From: Sipunculus nudus
Lineage: Eukaryota; Annelida; Sipuncula; Golfingiida; Sipunculidae
Direction of reading: 5' to 3'
Assembly: GCA_026874595.1 (NCBI GenBank)
Contig: CM049309.1
Location: 75,190,426 to 75,254,425, forward strand
DNA: 64,000 bases
Below, piece by piece: positions 45,660 through 58,234 of the stretch. Each line of letters starts with the position of its first letter. The stretch's first letter is position 1. Both the position numbers and the translations under genes were made by a program. The notes under the pieces were generated by a model. That model searched no databases. It saw nothing but the letters and a program-made list of their open reading frames with translations, and had not been told where the DNA came from.

Positions 45660-47643
45660 CTCTCTTCCACCTTAAAGGGATTGCATATACTCGCCTCATG
45701 TATTGCATTTTCTTAATATTTTTTTAGAAATATATCTTATAATATTTGTATTCTTATAATATTTGTATATATATTTATCTTATCTGTTCTCTGTGGGACA
45801 GAAAGACTTTTTTTCCATTTTTTGGTTAATATCTTTTATACTTGTTATTCCAGCTGTATGCAAAGTTTTATTGTAAACTATTTTATTTCATATTTTTTAC
45901 ATGAGAGTTGAAAATATTACTTCATTTAGAATTTCATCACAGACGTTTACATGTTTAAAGTTATATTTAGCCCAAATATCAAATACTTCTCTCCAAAATA
46001 GATGACATGTACTGCTGAAAGGCAAATATCATCAGATATAAATTACATTTGAGTATAAGGGATCCTAATTTTTAAGCTGAACATTGACTATTTGTCTCCA
46101 TCCCTAATCTACTGGTCCCAAAACAAATCTTTTAATCCATCCTATTTTTAATGCTTCCTTTTTTATTTTAGATGTTTAGTCCCCCTTGATCAACTGGTGC
46201 AATTAAGGTTTTTATTCCTTTCCACTACATATAAACTTGTACAGCAGAATTGCAATTTCTTTTAAATAATTTATTGAAGGACTTGGGGGGGGGGGGGGGG
46301 CTTAAATGCATAGGTTAACTCTGATAAAATGTTAGCTTTTATTACAGCAATTTTTCCCGAGAATGACATTGTTCTTGTTGCCAATATATTTAAAATTGCT
46401 TTAATTTTACTTTATATTTCTTTATAACTAAAATATATCAATTATTTATAAGTAAATAAGGAGATAGAGGGCATCCTTGTCTAACACTACGCGTTACTGA
46501 AAAATAGTTGGTTGCCCAACTGTTATTTCACAGATGCTGATGTCTAGGTATAATATATTTATCAATTTCTTAAATTCAGTTAACTAGTTGCAAATAGTTC
46601 TGAATGCGAGTCCATTCTAAAAAGTCAAAGGGGTTTTCAAAGTCGATTGACAAAAGGTAACTCTACACCGTAATGGTGAGTTTGGTCTGAATTTATCAAA
46701 GTGTGTAGCACTGATTTTAAGTCTATTAGCTAATGTTTTGGCAATAATCTTGTAATCAGTGTTTAACACTGAATGAGGGCGCCACTTCTTTAAAACTAAT
46801 GTCTTTATCTTACTTTGGTATTGGGCAGAAGATGCCTTGGCGCATAGTGGTTGGCAAGGATCAAGTTTTAAAAGTATATTTTATTGCATTAATATAGTAT
46901 TCTTTCATATAATCCCAAAAGACTTTGTAAAATTCAGCAGGGAAGCCATCTGGACCTGGTGTTTTGTTCATCTGTAGAGATTTCAATGTGGTAAATAGTT
47001 CTATTGGCTTGATTTCTTTGTCACACATTTGTTCTTCCTGTGACAGGACATTAAAGTTATCTAATGATTGATAATTATCTTAAGAATTTTCCTGGTTAAC
47101 TGTTATTGTATATAGAGATTTATAAAATTTTACCTGTTCTTCAAGAATATCTTTTGTATCACAGAGTATTTTGCCAGTTTTATCTTTCAGATTATGAATT
47201 GATTTTTGTTCGTAGTTTCTTTTTTCCATATTTAAAAAGTATTTTGTGTGTGTGTTGCCTTCTGTATACGATTTACATCATACAATAGCGGCTGCTATCA
47301 CCTTCTCCACAAATTGTTTGCGTTTATTAACTGTAATTTCCCCCATCTTAATTTATCTGCATTACCCTTCGTTAGGTTATATTGGTATTTAGCTTTATAC
47401 ATCTCTCGTTCTCAGGCTATCATTTTGTTATTACAAGTTTTCTTTTTGTTTGCAGCAAATGATATTGTTTTCCTCTAATTTGGCATTTTATTGTGTCACA
47501 CAATAGGGCTGGATTTGCATCTTTGTTGTTTAATACTGTTAAATGAATATCGATTCTATTTTGTGGTTTACATAGTTTTCATCTTCAGGTAGTAAACAGT
47601 TGAGTTTCCAATAGCCCAGTCTTCTTTTATGATTATTTAAGCT

Positions 47644-47704
<61 letters not shown>

Positions 47705-48115
47705 GAGATCCGTTTTATAGGCCGGCTCAATGTCCGAAAAGTCTATGAAGATATGTTAGCTTTCACTTATTTAAAAAATCTAGACGAGAGAAAAGTGGTT
47801 TGGGTTGTACAGATGCCAGGGTTGTACCAATGCCATGAGCATTTTAATAAACCAGGATGTTGTGTACTCCAAATATCTGCAAGTTGTAAAAATTCTGCCC
47901 ATTGTAAGATTATTTCCCTTGCTTGCTCCCGAGATTGCAAATTTGCCCCCTATTTATCAATAGCTGGGTTAATAACAACATTGAAATCCCCTCCAATTAT
48001 TAATTTATCTGTTTTCAATAGTGACAGTGTTTTTATTAAATTAGTGAAGAATTCTGGTTCGTCTTTATTTGGACCATACAGATTTACCAATGTAACCTTG
48101 TGAATTCCTATTATT
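45660..48115 (-). pseudogene. L1/Tx1-type LINE with endonuclease and RT motifs (unit 1)
   Basis: On the minus strand 48103-47753 reads VTLVNLYGPNKDEPEFF and LIIGGDFNVVINPAID, the GGDFN box of an apurinic-type endonuclease. Near 46980-46800 is NKTPGPDGFPAEFYKVFWDY, the first RT block. Near 46470 is SVRQGCPLSPYL, the block before the catalytic aspartates. Near 46200-46080 is APVDQGGLN, typical of the post-RT region. Many stops and frameshifts, and a (TA)n run at 47648-47703 between endonuclease and RT, disable it. The endonuclease N-terminus is missing. A poly-G run (46285-46300) interrupts the C-terminal part. Confidence 0.8.
47648..47703. repeat. (TA)n microsatellite, unit 1
   Basis: Uninterrupted TA repeat. 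The copy in unit 2 (about 56086-56137) is 4 bases shorter, one of the few differences between the units. Confidence 0.95.
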
Positions 48116-49150
48116 ACATGAAGTATAATAAATCAATTTTATATCCTCCCGTTACCACCAAAAAAAAGTGTCCAGTTAAACTGCACCCACTTGAGACGAC
48201 CGCCGGCGAAATCACCGCAGAGGTAAGACTTCTGATTTTTTTTATTTACCACTTAATGTAATGCGGACCGGCTTGAGAAGGGTAGTAATTGAATACACTG
48301 CTCCATTTTTCATTGATTATTATTATACGCCCGTCGTATTATGGTATACCCAACATTAACGTTTAGTGTCGCCGCGATATCTTACCTGGGCTTTGATGGA
48401 TTTTCCCCAACTACTTACCAACAGGTTATCTCGACCGATTTTGAATATGGGCAAAATCCACGCATATTTAATGAGGTCACGGGTCACTGGGGTACTTTGT
48501 GGTGTCGCCGCGATATATAACGCAGAATATGAAGGACTTTGATGAAACTTCGATTTAATGAGGTCAGAGGTCACCGCACTTTGGAGGCACCGGGATGACA
48601 AAAATCCTGTAGGTTTTAATGAAACTCATACATACTTACCAGTAGAGTAACACATCAGTTCATCTATTGCGAACATAATTGCGAAATGTTTGCACTCACA
48701 ATGGAAAATTTGAAGATCATCATTTCACTAATTTCTTCACAACTGCAAAAATAACAAAATAGCAGCAAATAAGTAAAAAATGCAATACGGATATACATTG
48801 TTGCCAAAAACAGCAGATAACGTATACAGATACATAATGCCATTTATGTGTTAGTAAGTACACTTCAGTATTCCCCAGGACCACTTTCTTCTTCTGGCAC
48901 AAACATTTACTTCATACAGCTAGTTCGACATTGTCCGCACGTTGCAGAGCAGTTAAGTTGGTTTCGTCTGCAGATGCATCGAGCTGTAGCAGAATCTCCT
49001 TTACAGTTGCAGTTGTATTAGACAGGCTTTAATAGTTCACTAGGAGTAGGTTGTAGGTCATACACCATTCACTTCATCTGCCCCTCAGTGACGGTACATC
49101 CCAATTCCTCTGGACTGAGTTCTGTACCTTTCCTTTGTTATACCTGGTAT

Positions 49151-49408
49151 TTAGCCGCTACACCAGTACGTGGTGGGAAATGAGGCCCAACAACTGAACA
49201 ACCTTGAGCCTCCTTTTCGCAGAATCTCATCAGGAGCATCACAAGGATGTCCATCGTATACACTTTTCTTGCGAGTTTTTCTAGAGTTTGGTGCCATGGA
49301 CTTTTCACTTAGCACATAGGTCATAACATCAGCAACACATATCTCTTGCAAGGCCTCTTGATGACGCATAAGTGGAACTCCTTTATTAGAACAAATAAGT
49401 AAACCCAA
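49151..49408 (-). pseudogene. 85-codon open frame, unknown, copy in unit 2
   Basis: This is the same open frame as at 41266-41523, unchanged. See that entry. Confidence 0.3.
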
Positions 49409-50663
49409 CTTTGATGTTTATGTATTTATGAAGCAGCAATTAAGATAAAGGTTAAAGAAATCAAACATGAAACAAATAACTCAAAGTTAACCTCTCAATT
49501 TATAATAACAATGATAAAATTGTGGAAATTTTCTTATCAAAATGCGTGAGGTTTCGTGTCATTCATCGAAATCACACAAGTAATTTCGCTTCTGGTTTCA
49601 AAGTCAGAGCAAAACATGGCTAGAATTGAAACAGTGCTTGGGTTTCATCCGTGCTTGTTATAATTCATACAAAGTATGAACAAAGTAGGGCATTCGAACA
49701 TGTAAAACGTTATACCTGACACTTGTCGTATCACTGTTGTTAAAATTATTTCCGTGGAACCTTTTACCATTAGAGGCGCCTGATCTACTGCGAATAAGCG
49801 ATTAAAGAAACCTTGAAAAGGAATATAGCTAACCAGACATAAATGCCAGGATTTACAATAATTGAATACAATATTTACCTGTTGTGATACATGACTGTAG
49901 GCTGTTCTTTTAAAAAGTTCCTCTACCTAGATTAATGTAGATTTTTGGTATATTAATCAGGAAAAGTTTTAGAAAAAAAAACACTGAAATTATTTATTTT
50001 CCAATTTGTGGCGGGTTGGCTGGATATATTGGCAGATGGCCACCTTAGTCTCTACCACTCTATTTGGGCGAAAACCTTTTGTACGTTATTTGACAGGTCC
50101 AAAGAGCTTTCACCGGAAACCCCATTCTTTTGTTAGGTGATCTTTCTGCACCATTTTTTAAACGCCCGTCATATGACGGTTGTATTATGGTATACCAACC
50201 GTACGTCCGTCGGTTTCAGTCTCGCCGCGATAATTTACCGGGGCTTTGATAGATTTTCACCAAACTCGCCATAGTTTATAACCAACTGATTACCTCGCCC
50301 CAGTTCGATTATGGGCAAAATATAACAAGTTCACGGGTCAACAGGCTACTTTGCGTTGTCGCCACGATAAATTACGAAGAAAATGAAGGATTTTGATAAA
50401 ACTCATCAGAAATGTTAATAAATAAAACAGTCGCCTAATTTCGATTTCCAGCAAAATCCACGCTTATTTAATGAGGTCAGAGGAACACTAGAGTGACATA
50501 CCAAAAATCCTATGGATTTTTATGAAACTCATTATACATATTTACCAATAAAGTTTTATTACCAATTAATTACATTCTTATTAAAAATCACGCATATTTA
50601 ATTAGGTCAGAGGTCACAAGATACACGACGGGCGTATTATGCACGTTTGCGGTGCTCTTTTTT

Positions 50664-53340
50664 CAGCGAACCTGTGAGCTTATGCGATGGCGCAGCGTCG
50701 TCCGTCCGTCGTAAGCCGTCCGCCGTCCAGGGCTGGCTTTCCGCCGTCCATGGCTGTAAGTCAGAAACTGTCGGAACTAGCAGCTCCAAATTACATGTAA
50801 GAATTCATCTCATGTGAAACTTGGTGCCCTGGAACTTATTATTGGGTATCTGCATTAATTTAGATTTTATAGAGAAAAAGCTTTAAAACCTTTAAAAATC
50901 TTCTTCTCTGAAACTGTCCAGCCAAATTGTCCAATATTTCACAGAAATGATCCCTGGAACAATCTCTCTCAAGTTTGTTCGAATGGTTCCAGTTCGGAGA
51001 TTTTTGGCCGAGCTACAGGAGGTTGAACTTAGTCATCTGTCCAAAAAAGCTCACTAAAATTAAAATCTCAGAAACGGCTAGAGCTATTATGACCAAATTT
51101 TATACCAATGTTTGTCACATATGTCATATCTGATTTTGAGGTATTGGTGGCGCCACCTACATTGATGTGTTTTTTACAAGCGAAAATGTAATTTTAAACT
51201 CTTCTAGCTTATACACTGATTTATGATGAAACTGTTCAGCTGATTGGTTTAAACTTTACAAGAATTATTCTACGGTAGGGTTCTGCCAGTTTTATAAGAA
51301 ACGATTGGGTAAATACAGTTTTAAAAAAGCATTGTAGCCAATTGAAAAAGGCTTTCTGTATCTGAAAACAGATTTGACTTCATGCAGCCAAGTCAAGGGG
51401 TCACTCAGTACAAACAGGTGGGGTCCAGACATCACCATGGCAACTGACCTGGCTCTAGGGGGGTGACTAGACAATGTGTCTAGACGTCTAGACACAGCGT
51501 ATCTCGGGAACCGTTTGACCGATCAGGCTAAAAAGTTTGCACAAATGTAGCCCTTTGATAGCCTTATAACACACACTAAAAATGGGGGCGCCACCTGCAA
51601 CCATTTTTGCACAGCGTCCATCTGTTCATCTGCCTTGGGATAATATTACTCATATCTAAGCAGTGGTTTGACTTATCCACCTGAAATTTTTCAGATTTAT
51701 ACATCCTGGACAGCTTTCTCGATTTTGACAGGTGGCGCCACCTACATTGACATTTACTTTGTAGACATCCAAGCTCATATCTTGGGAACTGTTTGACCGA
51801 TTGGGTCAAACTTTTGCATGTGTATAGATCTTACATAGCTCTTCATCATAGGCAAAACTGGTGGTACCACCTGCAACCACTTATGCACAGCGTCCATCTG
51901 TTCATCCACCTTTGGATAAAATCACTCATATCTCAGCAGTGGTTTGACTTATCCACCTGACCGATTGGGTCAAACTTTTGCATGTGTATAGATCTTACAT
52001 AGCTCTTCATCATAGGCAAAACTGGTGGTACCACCTGCAACCACTTATGCACAGCGTCCATCTGTTCATCCACCTTTGGATAAAATCACTCATATCTCAG
52101 CAGTGGTTTGACTTATCCACCTGAAATTTTGCAGTTTTATACATCCTGGACAGGTTTCTCTAATGATATGACAGGTGTCGCTCATACATTCACCTTTACT
52201 CTGCAGACATCCAAGCTCATATCTCGGGAACCGTTTGACCGTTAAGGCCAAAATTTTGCATGTGTATAGATCTCACATAGCTCTTCATCATAGGCAAAAC
52301 TGGTGGTGCCACCTGCAACCATTTATGCACAGCGTCCATCTGTTCATCTGCCTTAGGTAAAAATCACTCATATCTCAGCAGTGGTTTGACTTTTCCACTT
52401 GAAATTTTGCAGGTATTTTACATCCTTGACAGCTTTCTCGATTTTATGACAGGTGGCGCCACCTACAGTCATGTTTACTCTGCAGACATCCAAGCTCATA
52501 TCTCGGGAACCGTTGACCGATTGGGCCGAAATTTTGCTTGTGTATAGATCTCACATAGCTCTTCATCATAGGCAAAACTGGTGGTGCTATCTGCAACCAC
52601 TTATGCACAGCGTCCATTTGTTCATCTGCCTTAGGTTAAAATCACTCCTATCTCAGCAGTGGTTTGACTTATCCACCTGAAATGTTGCATGTATTGTACT
52701 TCCTTGACAGCTTTCTCGATTTTATGACAGGTGTCGCCACCTACATTCACATTTACTCTGCAGACATCCAAGCTCATATTTTGGGAACTGTTTGACCGAT
52801 TAGGCCAAAATTTTGCATGTGTATAGATCTCACATAGCTCTTCATTATAGGCAAAACTGGTGGTGCCATCAATCACTTATGCACAGCATCCATCTGTTGA
52901 TCTGCCTTGGGATAAAATCATTCATATCTCGGCAGTGGTTTGACTTTTCCACTTGAAATTTTGCAGGTTTATACATCCTGGACAATTTTCTCGATTTTAT
53001 GACAGGTGGCACCACCTACATTGACTTTTAAGCTGCAGACATCCATGCTAATATGCAACAAACCACGCTCTATTCCCCTTGCCACTTAATCAATGCCTCA
53101 CTTCACCCGTCCCACTCTGATTTCTGCTGATACACATAGTGGCTTGTCGACTACCCATATTCTGGTTTTAAAATGTCCTAGTCCGAAACTTGCAGGTCAG
53201 AAACGTCCATTTTGCTGAAATCATAATTACTTGGGTAGATATGCAGGACTTAGGAGGATCAATATTAAATTTTAAAAATAAACCTCCATTCATACTCCTT
53301 AACTTTGCACAGGTTCGCATTAGGCCTGAAGGCCTTGTTC
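50664..53340. mobile_element. GCGAACCTGTG TIR element, copy 2 with expanded satellite
   Basis: This matches the element at 42779-44901 except for an extra 554 bp of satellite between about 52415 and 52970. The added part consists of two more pairs of the alternating units, similar but not identical to their neighbours (for example GGTGTCGCCACC and a truncated CCATCAATCAC). It was thus not copied from the immediately adjacent units without change. Confidence 0.7.
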
Positions 53341-53586
53341 ATATATTAAACATTGTATCTGGCTTTACAGGAAATTCATATCATATATGGCATCACCCAT
53401 TTCAACCATGCATGATATTGTATATTTTTATAACGAAATTCTATTTTGCATATTATTTAATATACATGTGCCCTATTAAAATAAATATATATATTACTGA
53501 TTATTCTTGAGGGTTAATTCTTTATATATTGTGTGAGTGTTACTTTACTCATTTTCTTTACTTTCTTTACTAAATTTGACTTATAG

Positions 53587-54092
53587 ACTGCTTTTATTTT
53601 ATCTATTATGCTTCTGTTATTTCGACTCATAGACTGCTTTTATTTTATCTTTTATGCTTCTGTTATTTTCCACTCATAGACTGCTTTTATTTTATCTATT
53701 ATGCTTCTGTTATTTTTACTCATAGACTGCTTTTATTTTATCTATTATGCTTCTGTTATTTCCAGTCATCGACTGCTTTTATTTTATCTATTATGCTTCT
53801 GTTATTTCCAGTCATCGACTGCTTTTATTTTATCTGTTATGCTTCTGTTATTTCCAATCATAGACTGCTTTTATTTTATCTTTTATGCTTCTGTTATTTC
53901 CACTCATAGACTGCTTTTATTTTATCTATTATGCTTCTGTGATTTCCACTCATAGACTGCTTTTATTTTATCTATTATGCTTCTGTGATTTCCACTCATA
54001 GACTGCTTTTATTTTATCTATTATGCTTCTGTTATTTCCACTCATGGACTGCTTTTATTTTATCTATTATGCTTCTGTTATTTTATCTATTA
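53587..54092. repeat. 46-bp minisatellite, 11 units (unit 2)
   Basis: It has the same unit and the same number of units as at 45148-45655. The array is stable between the duplicates, unlike the satellite at 52415-52970. Confidence 0.95.
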
Positions 54093-54094
54093 CC

Positions 54095-56080
54095 AATTCT
54101 CTCTTCCACCTTAAAGGGATTGCATATACTCGCCTCATGTATTGCATTTTCTTAATATTTTTTTAGAAATATATCTTATAATATTTGTATTCTTATAATA
54201 TTTGTATATATATTTATCTTATCTGTTCTCTGTGGGACAGAAAGACTTTTTTTCCATTTTTTGGTTAATATCTTTTATACTTGTTATTCCAGCTGTATGC
54301 AAAGTTTTATTGTAAACTATTTTATTTCATATTTTTTACATGAGAGTTGAAAATATTACTTCATTTAGAATTTCATCACAGACGTTTACATGTTTAAAGT
54401 TATATTTAGCCCAAATATCAAATACTTCTCTCCAAAATAGATGACATGTACTGCTGAAAGGCAAATATCATCAGATATAAATTACATTTGAGTATAAGGG
54501 ATCCTAATTTTTAAGCTGAACATTGACTATTTGTCTCCATCCCTAATCTACTGGTCCCAAAACAAATCTTTTAATCCATCCTATTTTTAATGCTTCCTTT
54601 TTTATTTTAGATGTTTAGTCCCCCTTGATCAACTGGTGCAATTAAGGTTTTTATTCCTTTCCACTACATATAAACTTGTACAGCAGAATTGCAATTTCTT
54701 TTAAATAATTTATTGAAGGACTTGGGGGGGGGGGGGGCTTAAATGCATAGGTTAACTCTGATAAAATGTTAGCTTTTATTACAGCAATTTTTCCCGAGAA
54801 TGACATTGTTCTTGTTGCCAATATATTTAAAATTGCTTTAATTTTACTTTATATTTCTTTATAACTAAAATATATCAATTATTTATAAGTAAATAAGGAG
54901 ATAGAGGGCATCCTTGTCTAACACTACGCGTTACTGAAAAATAGTTGGTTGCCCAACTGTTATTTCACAGATGCTGATGTCTAGGTATAATATATTTATC
55001 CATTTCTTAAATTCAGTTAACTAGTTGCAAATAGTTCTGAATGCGAGTCCATTCTAAAAAGTCAAAGGGGTTTTCAAAGTCGATTGACAAAAGGTAACTC
55101 TACACCGTAATGGTGAGTTTGGTCTGAATTTATCAAAGTGTGTAGCACTGATTTTAAGTCTATTAGCTAATGTTTTGGCAATAATCTTGTAATCAGTGTT
55201 TAACACTGAATGAGGGCGCCACTTCTTTAAAACTAATGTCTTTATCTTACTTTGGTATTGGGCAGAAGATGCCTTGGCGCATAGTGGTTGGCAAGGATCA
55301 AGTTTTAAAAGTATATTTTATTGCATTAATATAGTATTCTTTCATATAATCCCAAAAGACTTTGTAAAATTCAGCAGGGAAGCCATCTGGACCTGGTGTT
55401 TTGTTCATCTGTAGAGATTTCAATGTGGTAAATAGTTCTATTGGCTTGATTTCTTTGTCACACATTTGTTCTTCCTGTGACAGGACATTAAAGTTATCTA
55501 ATGATTGATAATTATCTTAAGAATTTTCCTGGTTAACTGTTATTGTATATAGAGATTTATAAAATTTTACCTGTTCTTCAAGAATATCTTTTGTATCACA
55601 GAGTATTTTGCCAGTTTTATCTTTCAGATTATGAATTGATTTTTGTTCGTAGTTTCTTTTTTCCATATTTAAAAAGTATTTTGTGTGTGTGTTGCCTTCT
55701 GTATACGATTTACATCATACAATAGCGGCTGCTATCACCTTCTCCACAAATTGTTTGCGTTTATTAACTGTAATTTCCCCCATCTTAATTTATCTGCATT
55801 ACCCTTCGTTAGGTTATATTGGTATTTAGCTTTATACATCTCTCGTTCTCAGGCTATCATTTTGTTATTACAAGTTTTCTTTTTGTTTGCAGCAAATGAT
55901 ATTGTTTTCCTCTAATTTGGCATTTTATTGTGTCACACAATAGGGCTGGATTTGCATCTTTGTTGTTTAATACTGTTAAATGAATATCGATTCTATTTTG
56001 TGGTTTACATAGTTTTCATCTTCAGGTAGTAAACAGTTGAGTTTCCAATAGCCCAGTCTTCTTTTATGATTATTTAAGCT

Positions 56081-56137
<57 letters not shown>

Positions 56138-56548
56138 GAGATCCGTTTTATAGGCCGGCTCAATGTCCGAAAAGTCTATGAAGATATGTTAGCTTTCACT
56201 TATTTAAAAAATCTAGACGAGAGAAAAGTGGTTTGGGTTGTACAGATGCCAGGGTTGTACCGATGCCATGAGCATTTTAATAAACCAGGATGTTGTGTAC
56301 TCCAAATATCTGCAAGTTGTAAAAATTCTGCCCATTGTAAGATTATTTCCCTTGCTTGCTCCCGAGATTGCAAATTTGCCCCCTATTTATCAATAGCTGG
56401 GTTAATAACAACATTGAAATCCCCTCCAATTATTAATTTATCTGTTTTCAATAGTGACAGTGTTTTTATTAAATTAGTGAAGAATTCTGGTTCGTCTTTA
56501 TTTGGACCATACAGATTTACCAATGTAACCTTGTGAATTCCTATTATT
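54095..56548 (-). pseudogene. L1/Tx1-type LINE with endonuclease and RT motifs (unit 2)
   Basis: This is a duplicate of the dead LINE at 45660-48115, with the same stops and the same internal TA and poly-G runs (shorter by 4 and 2 bases). One substitution in the endonuclease region changes a CAATGCC to CGATGCC near 56262. Confidence 0.8.
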
Positions 56549-56839
56549 ACATGAAGTATAATAAATCAATTTTATATCCTCCCGTTACCACCAAAAAAAA
56601 GTGTCCAGTTAAACTGCACCCACTTGAGACGACCGCCGGCGAAATCACCGCAGAGGTAAGACTTCTGATTTTTTTTATTTACCACTTAATGTAATGCGGA
56701 CCGGCTTGAGAAGGGCAGTAATTGAATACACTGCTCCATTTTTCAGCTGGATTGGGAGCCAAACACAAACTGATTTTTTGGCCATCATAAGATGCTGTAC
56801 TTTGCTGTTTATATAGTCTGCTGTTTAGATAGTCTGTTA

Positions 56840-57125
56840 TTACGCTCTATTTCCACCGCAGTCCAGTATAAATTTTATCAGTATTCTTCCTATTAATATT
56901 TTTAGAGACTTTCTATACATTGCTGAGTCTTCCATAGTTGGCAGAACTAACTTTACACTCAGGTTTTCTGCGCTTCCTAAGGGTTCGCTGTCATCAAAGC
57001 TACTAAGATCGGCAGTCCAGGCAGACGCAAAGAAATGATAATCACGGTTTCTATTGTTCCTTCACATATTAATGGTGGTAACATATATGTCCAAATTGTC
57101 CTCATTTATTTTCCCAACCTTTGCT
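56840..57125 (-). pseudogene. DUF6589-like fragment
   Basis: The minus strand reads GKINEDNLDIYVTTINM, a stop, then RNRDYHFFASAWTADLSSFD and later ENLSVKLVLPTMEDSAMYRK and LKILIGRILIKFILD before TAA at 56842-56840. The order GDN.DI....H, then N.DYH.F, then a leucine/proline block with LP...D, then K.LVGRIL matches proteins carrying DUF6589, as I recall them from multicopy families in bivalves and cnidarians. Only the middle of the domain is present and there is an in-frame stop. It lies 95 bases from the edge of the large duplication and outside it. Confidence 0.55.
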
Positions 57126-57286
57126 TCTGATGTCTGTTGGATTATGCAGCCTTCACTATGCTAAGCAGTGTCTTTCAACAGATTCCTCCTGTTCTCGTGT
57201 GATAGGGGTAATGCAAACCGTGTTCAAGGTCAACAGCTAAAATATATTCCAATCTACCATTAATTGTAAAGTATATTATTATGCAT

Positions 57287-57589
57287 TCATTCCCGTTTTT
57301 TTAGCATATTCAGCTTAATATACAAATAAACAATAAAAATATTTTCACTGGGAACAGACTCTTTTCGTATTGTACAGCATGTTTTCACACGACAGTTGCA
57401 TTCTTTGCAGGCCGGTTTATTATTTTTACGCGAGAAAGTTATTTGATTCTGTTGTTGTTTATGATATAGATGCCATAGAATGGCTCGGAGCGAAGGTGTG
57501 TATGTTAGTGGTCGTATGAAGATGAGTATTTGTTTCTCACGAAGCCACCCATCTTTTATTTTGTCAACGGATCGGGCAACTGAACACAA
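57287..57589 (-). pseudogene. 100-codon open frame, cysteine-bearing, unknown
   Basis: The minus frame starts MCSVARSVDKIKDGW and contains KPACKECNCRVKTCC, a CxxC-rich stretch. It is upstream of the DUF6589-like fragment on the same strand, separated by about 160 bases. It might be an earlier exon or domain of the same decayed gene, but spacing, frame and motif do not prove this. Confidence 0.3.
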
Positions 57590-57599
57590 TTAAGCTGAG

Positions 57600-57960
57600 T
57601 TTATAGGGCGCTCGGTATGCGAAAAAAATTCCAGTTTTTTTTTTTTAAAAAAAAGGGTCCAACCCAGGACTTATGAGTAATCCTTAAAAAATGTCACCAA
57701 GTGCGGAAGTAAGGCTCTCAGTCTGTAACCCTCAAAAACGGTCGCGGCGGTTGGAAGGGTGGGTCCGAATAAAATCACAGGTCATGGCGAGGTTCATTAG
57801 ACAGATCTACATCATTAAAAATAATGCTGAACCGCATGTTTTGGTTCAATAGGAGAAATCCTGCCGCAAAAGCAATGAAACAGCAATACAGGGTGATCAG
57901 GGAACCACAGGTTTTACATAGAAAAGGCAGAAATATTCAAGTTAAAATTGGGTTTGTTGA
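57600..57960. other. Unassigned stretch
   Basis: A poly-T/poly-A foldback-like tract lies near 57635-57654. A 79-codon plus frame at 57824-58063 is basic, without motif. Confidence 0.3.
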
Positions 57961-57964
57961 TGCA

Positions 57965-58175
57965 TGGGATCTATCGCTGTTACAGGGTTCATGGAACGAT
58001 TTCAGTGTTGTCTTTTTATCCACTGCACTGAAATGTACAAACATCTCGCCACTCAGTTTGTAGGTTTCAGTGTCACAGCTGGTCTTATTTAACTGAACGT
58101 GGTTTGTGAATATCAATCTCACAGCATGTCATGTTTACATGAAAGTGGTTTGAAATGTTAGGGTCACTGCTAGTC
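57965..58175. repeat. Dispersed repeat shared with 14775-15000
   Basis: TGGAACGATTTCAGTG, GCACTGAAATGT, TGTCACAGCTGG and GAACGTGGTTTGT occur in the same order as at 14775-15000. Confidence 0.6.
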
Positions 58176-58234
58176 TTGCTGTAACCAGAGAAATGTGACT
58201 TAGTCATATTATTGCATGTTCAAGTATCGAGTAT

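Larger units (their letters stand above)
40429..48313. repeat. Large tandem duplication, unit 1 (7.9 kb)
   Basis: Everything from TGATTATTATTATACGCCCG at 40429 recurs from 48314 at an offset of exactly 7885 up to about 44540. The offset then becomes 8439, 8437 and finally 8433. By eye I noticed about eight single-base differences over nearly 7.9 kb. The unit ends TCCATTTTTCA and joins unit 2 directly. The left edge lies at an (ATT)n run beside a transposon end. Confidence 0.97.
48314..56745. repeat. Large tandem duplication, unit 2 (8.4 kb)
   Basis: This repeats unit 1 in the same orientation. The size difference of 548 bp is explained by +554 in the satellite (about 52415-52970), -2 in a poly-G run and -4 in a TA run. 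The right edge is TTTTTCA at 56745, after which the sequence is new. Single-base differences include 49861, 50618, about 53415 and about 56262. Confidence 0.97.

Noticed and set aside
47753-48103. 116-codon plus-strand frame, conserved in both units
   Set aside because: The minus strand reads as LINE endonuclease (GGDFN). Conservation merely reflects the recent duplication.
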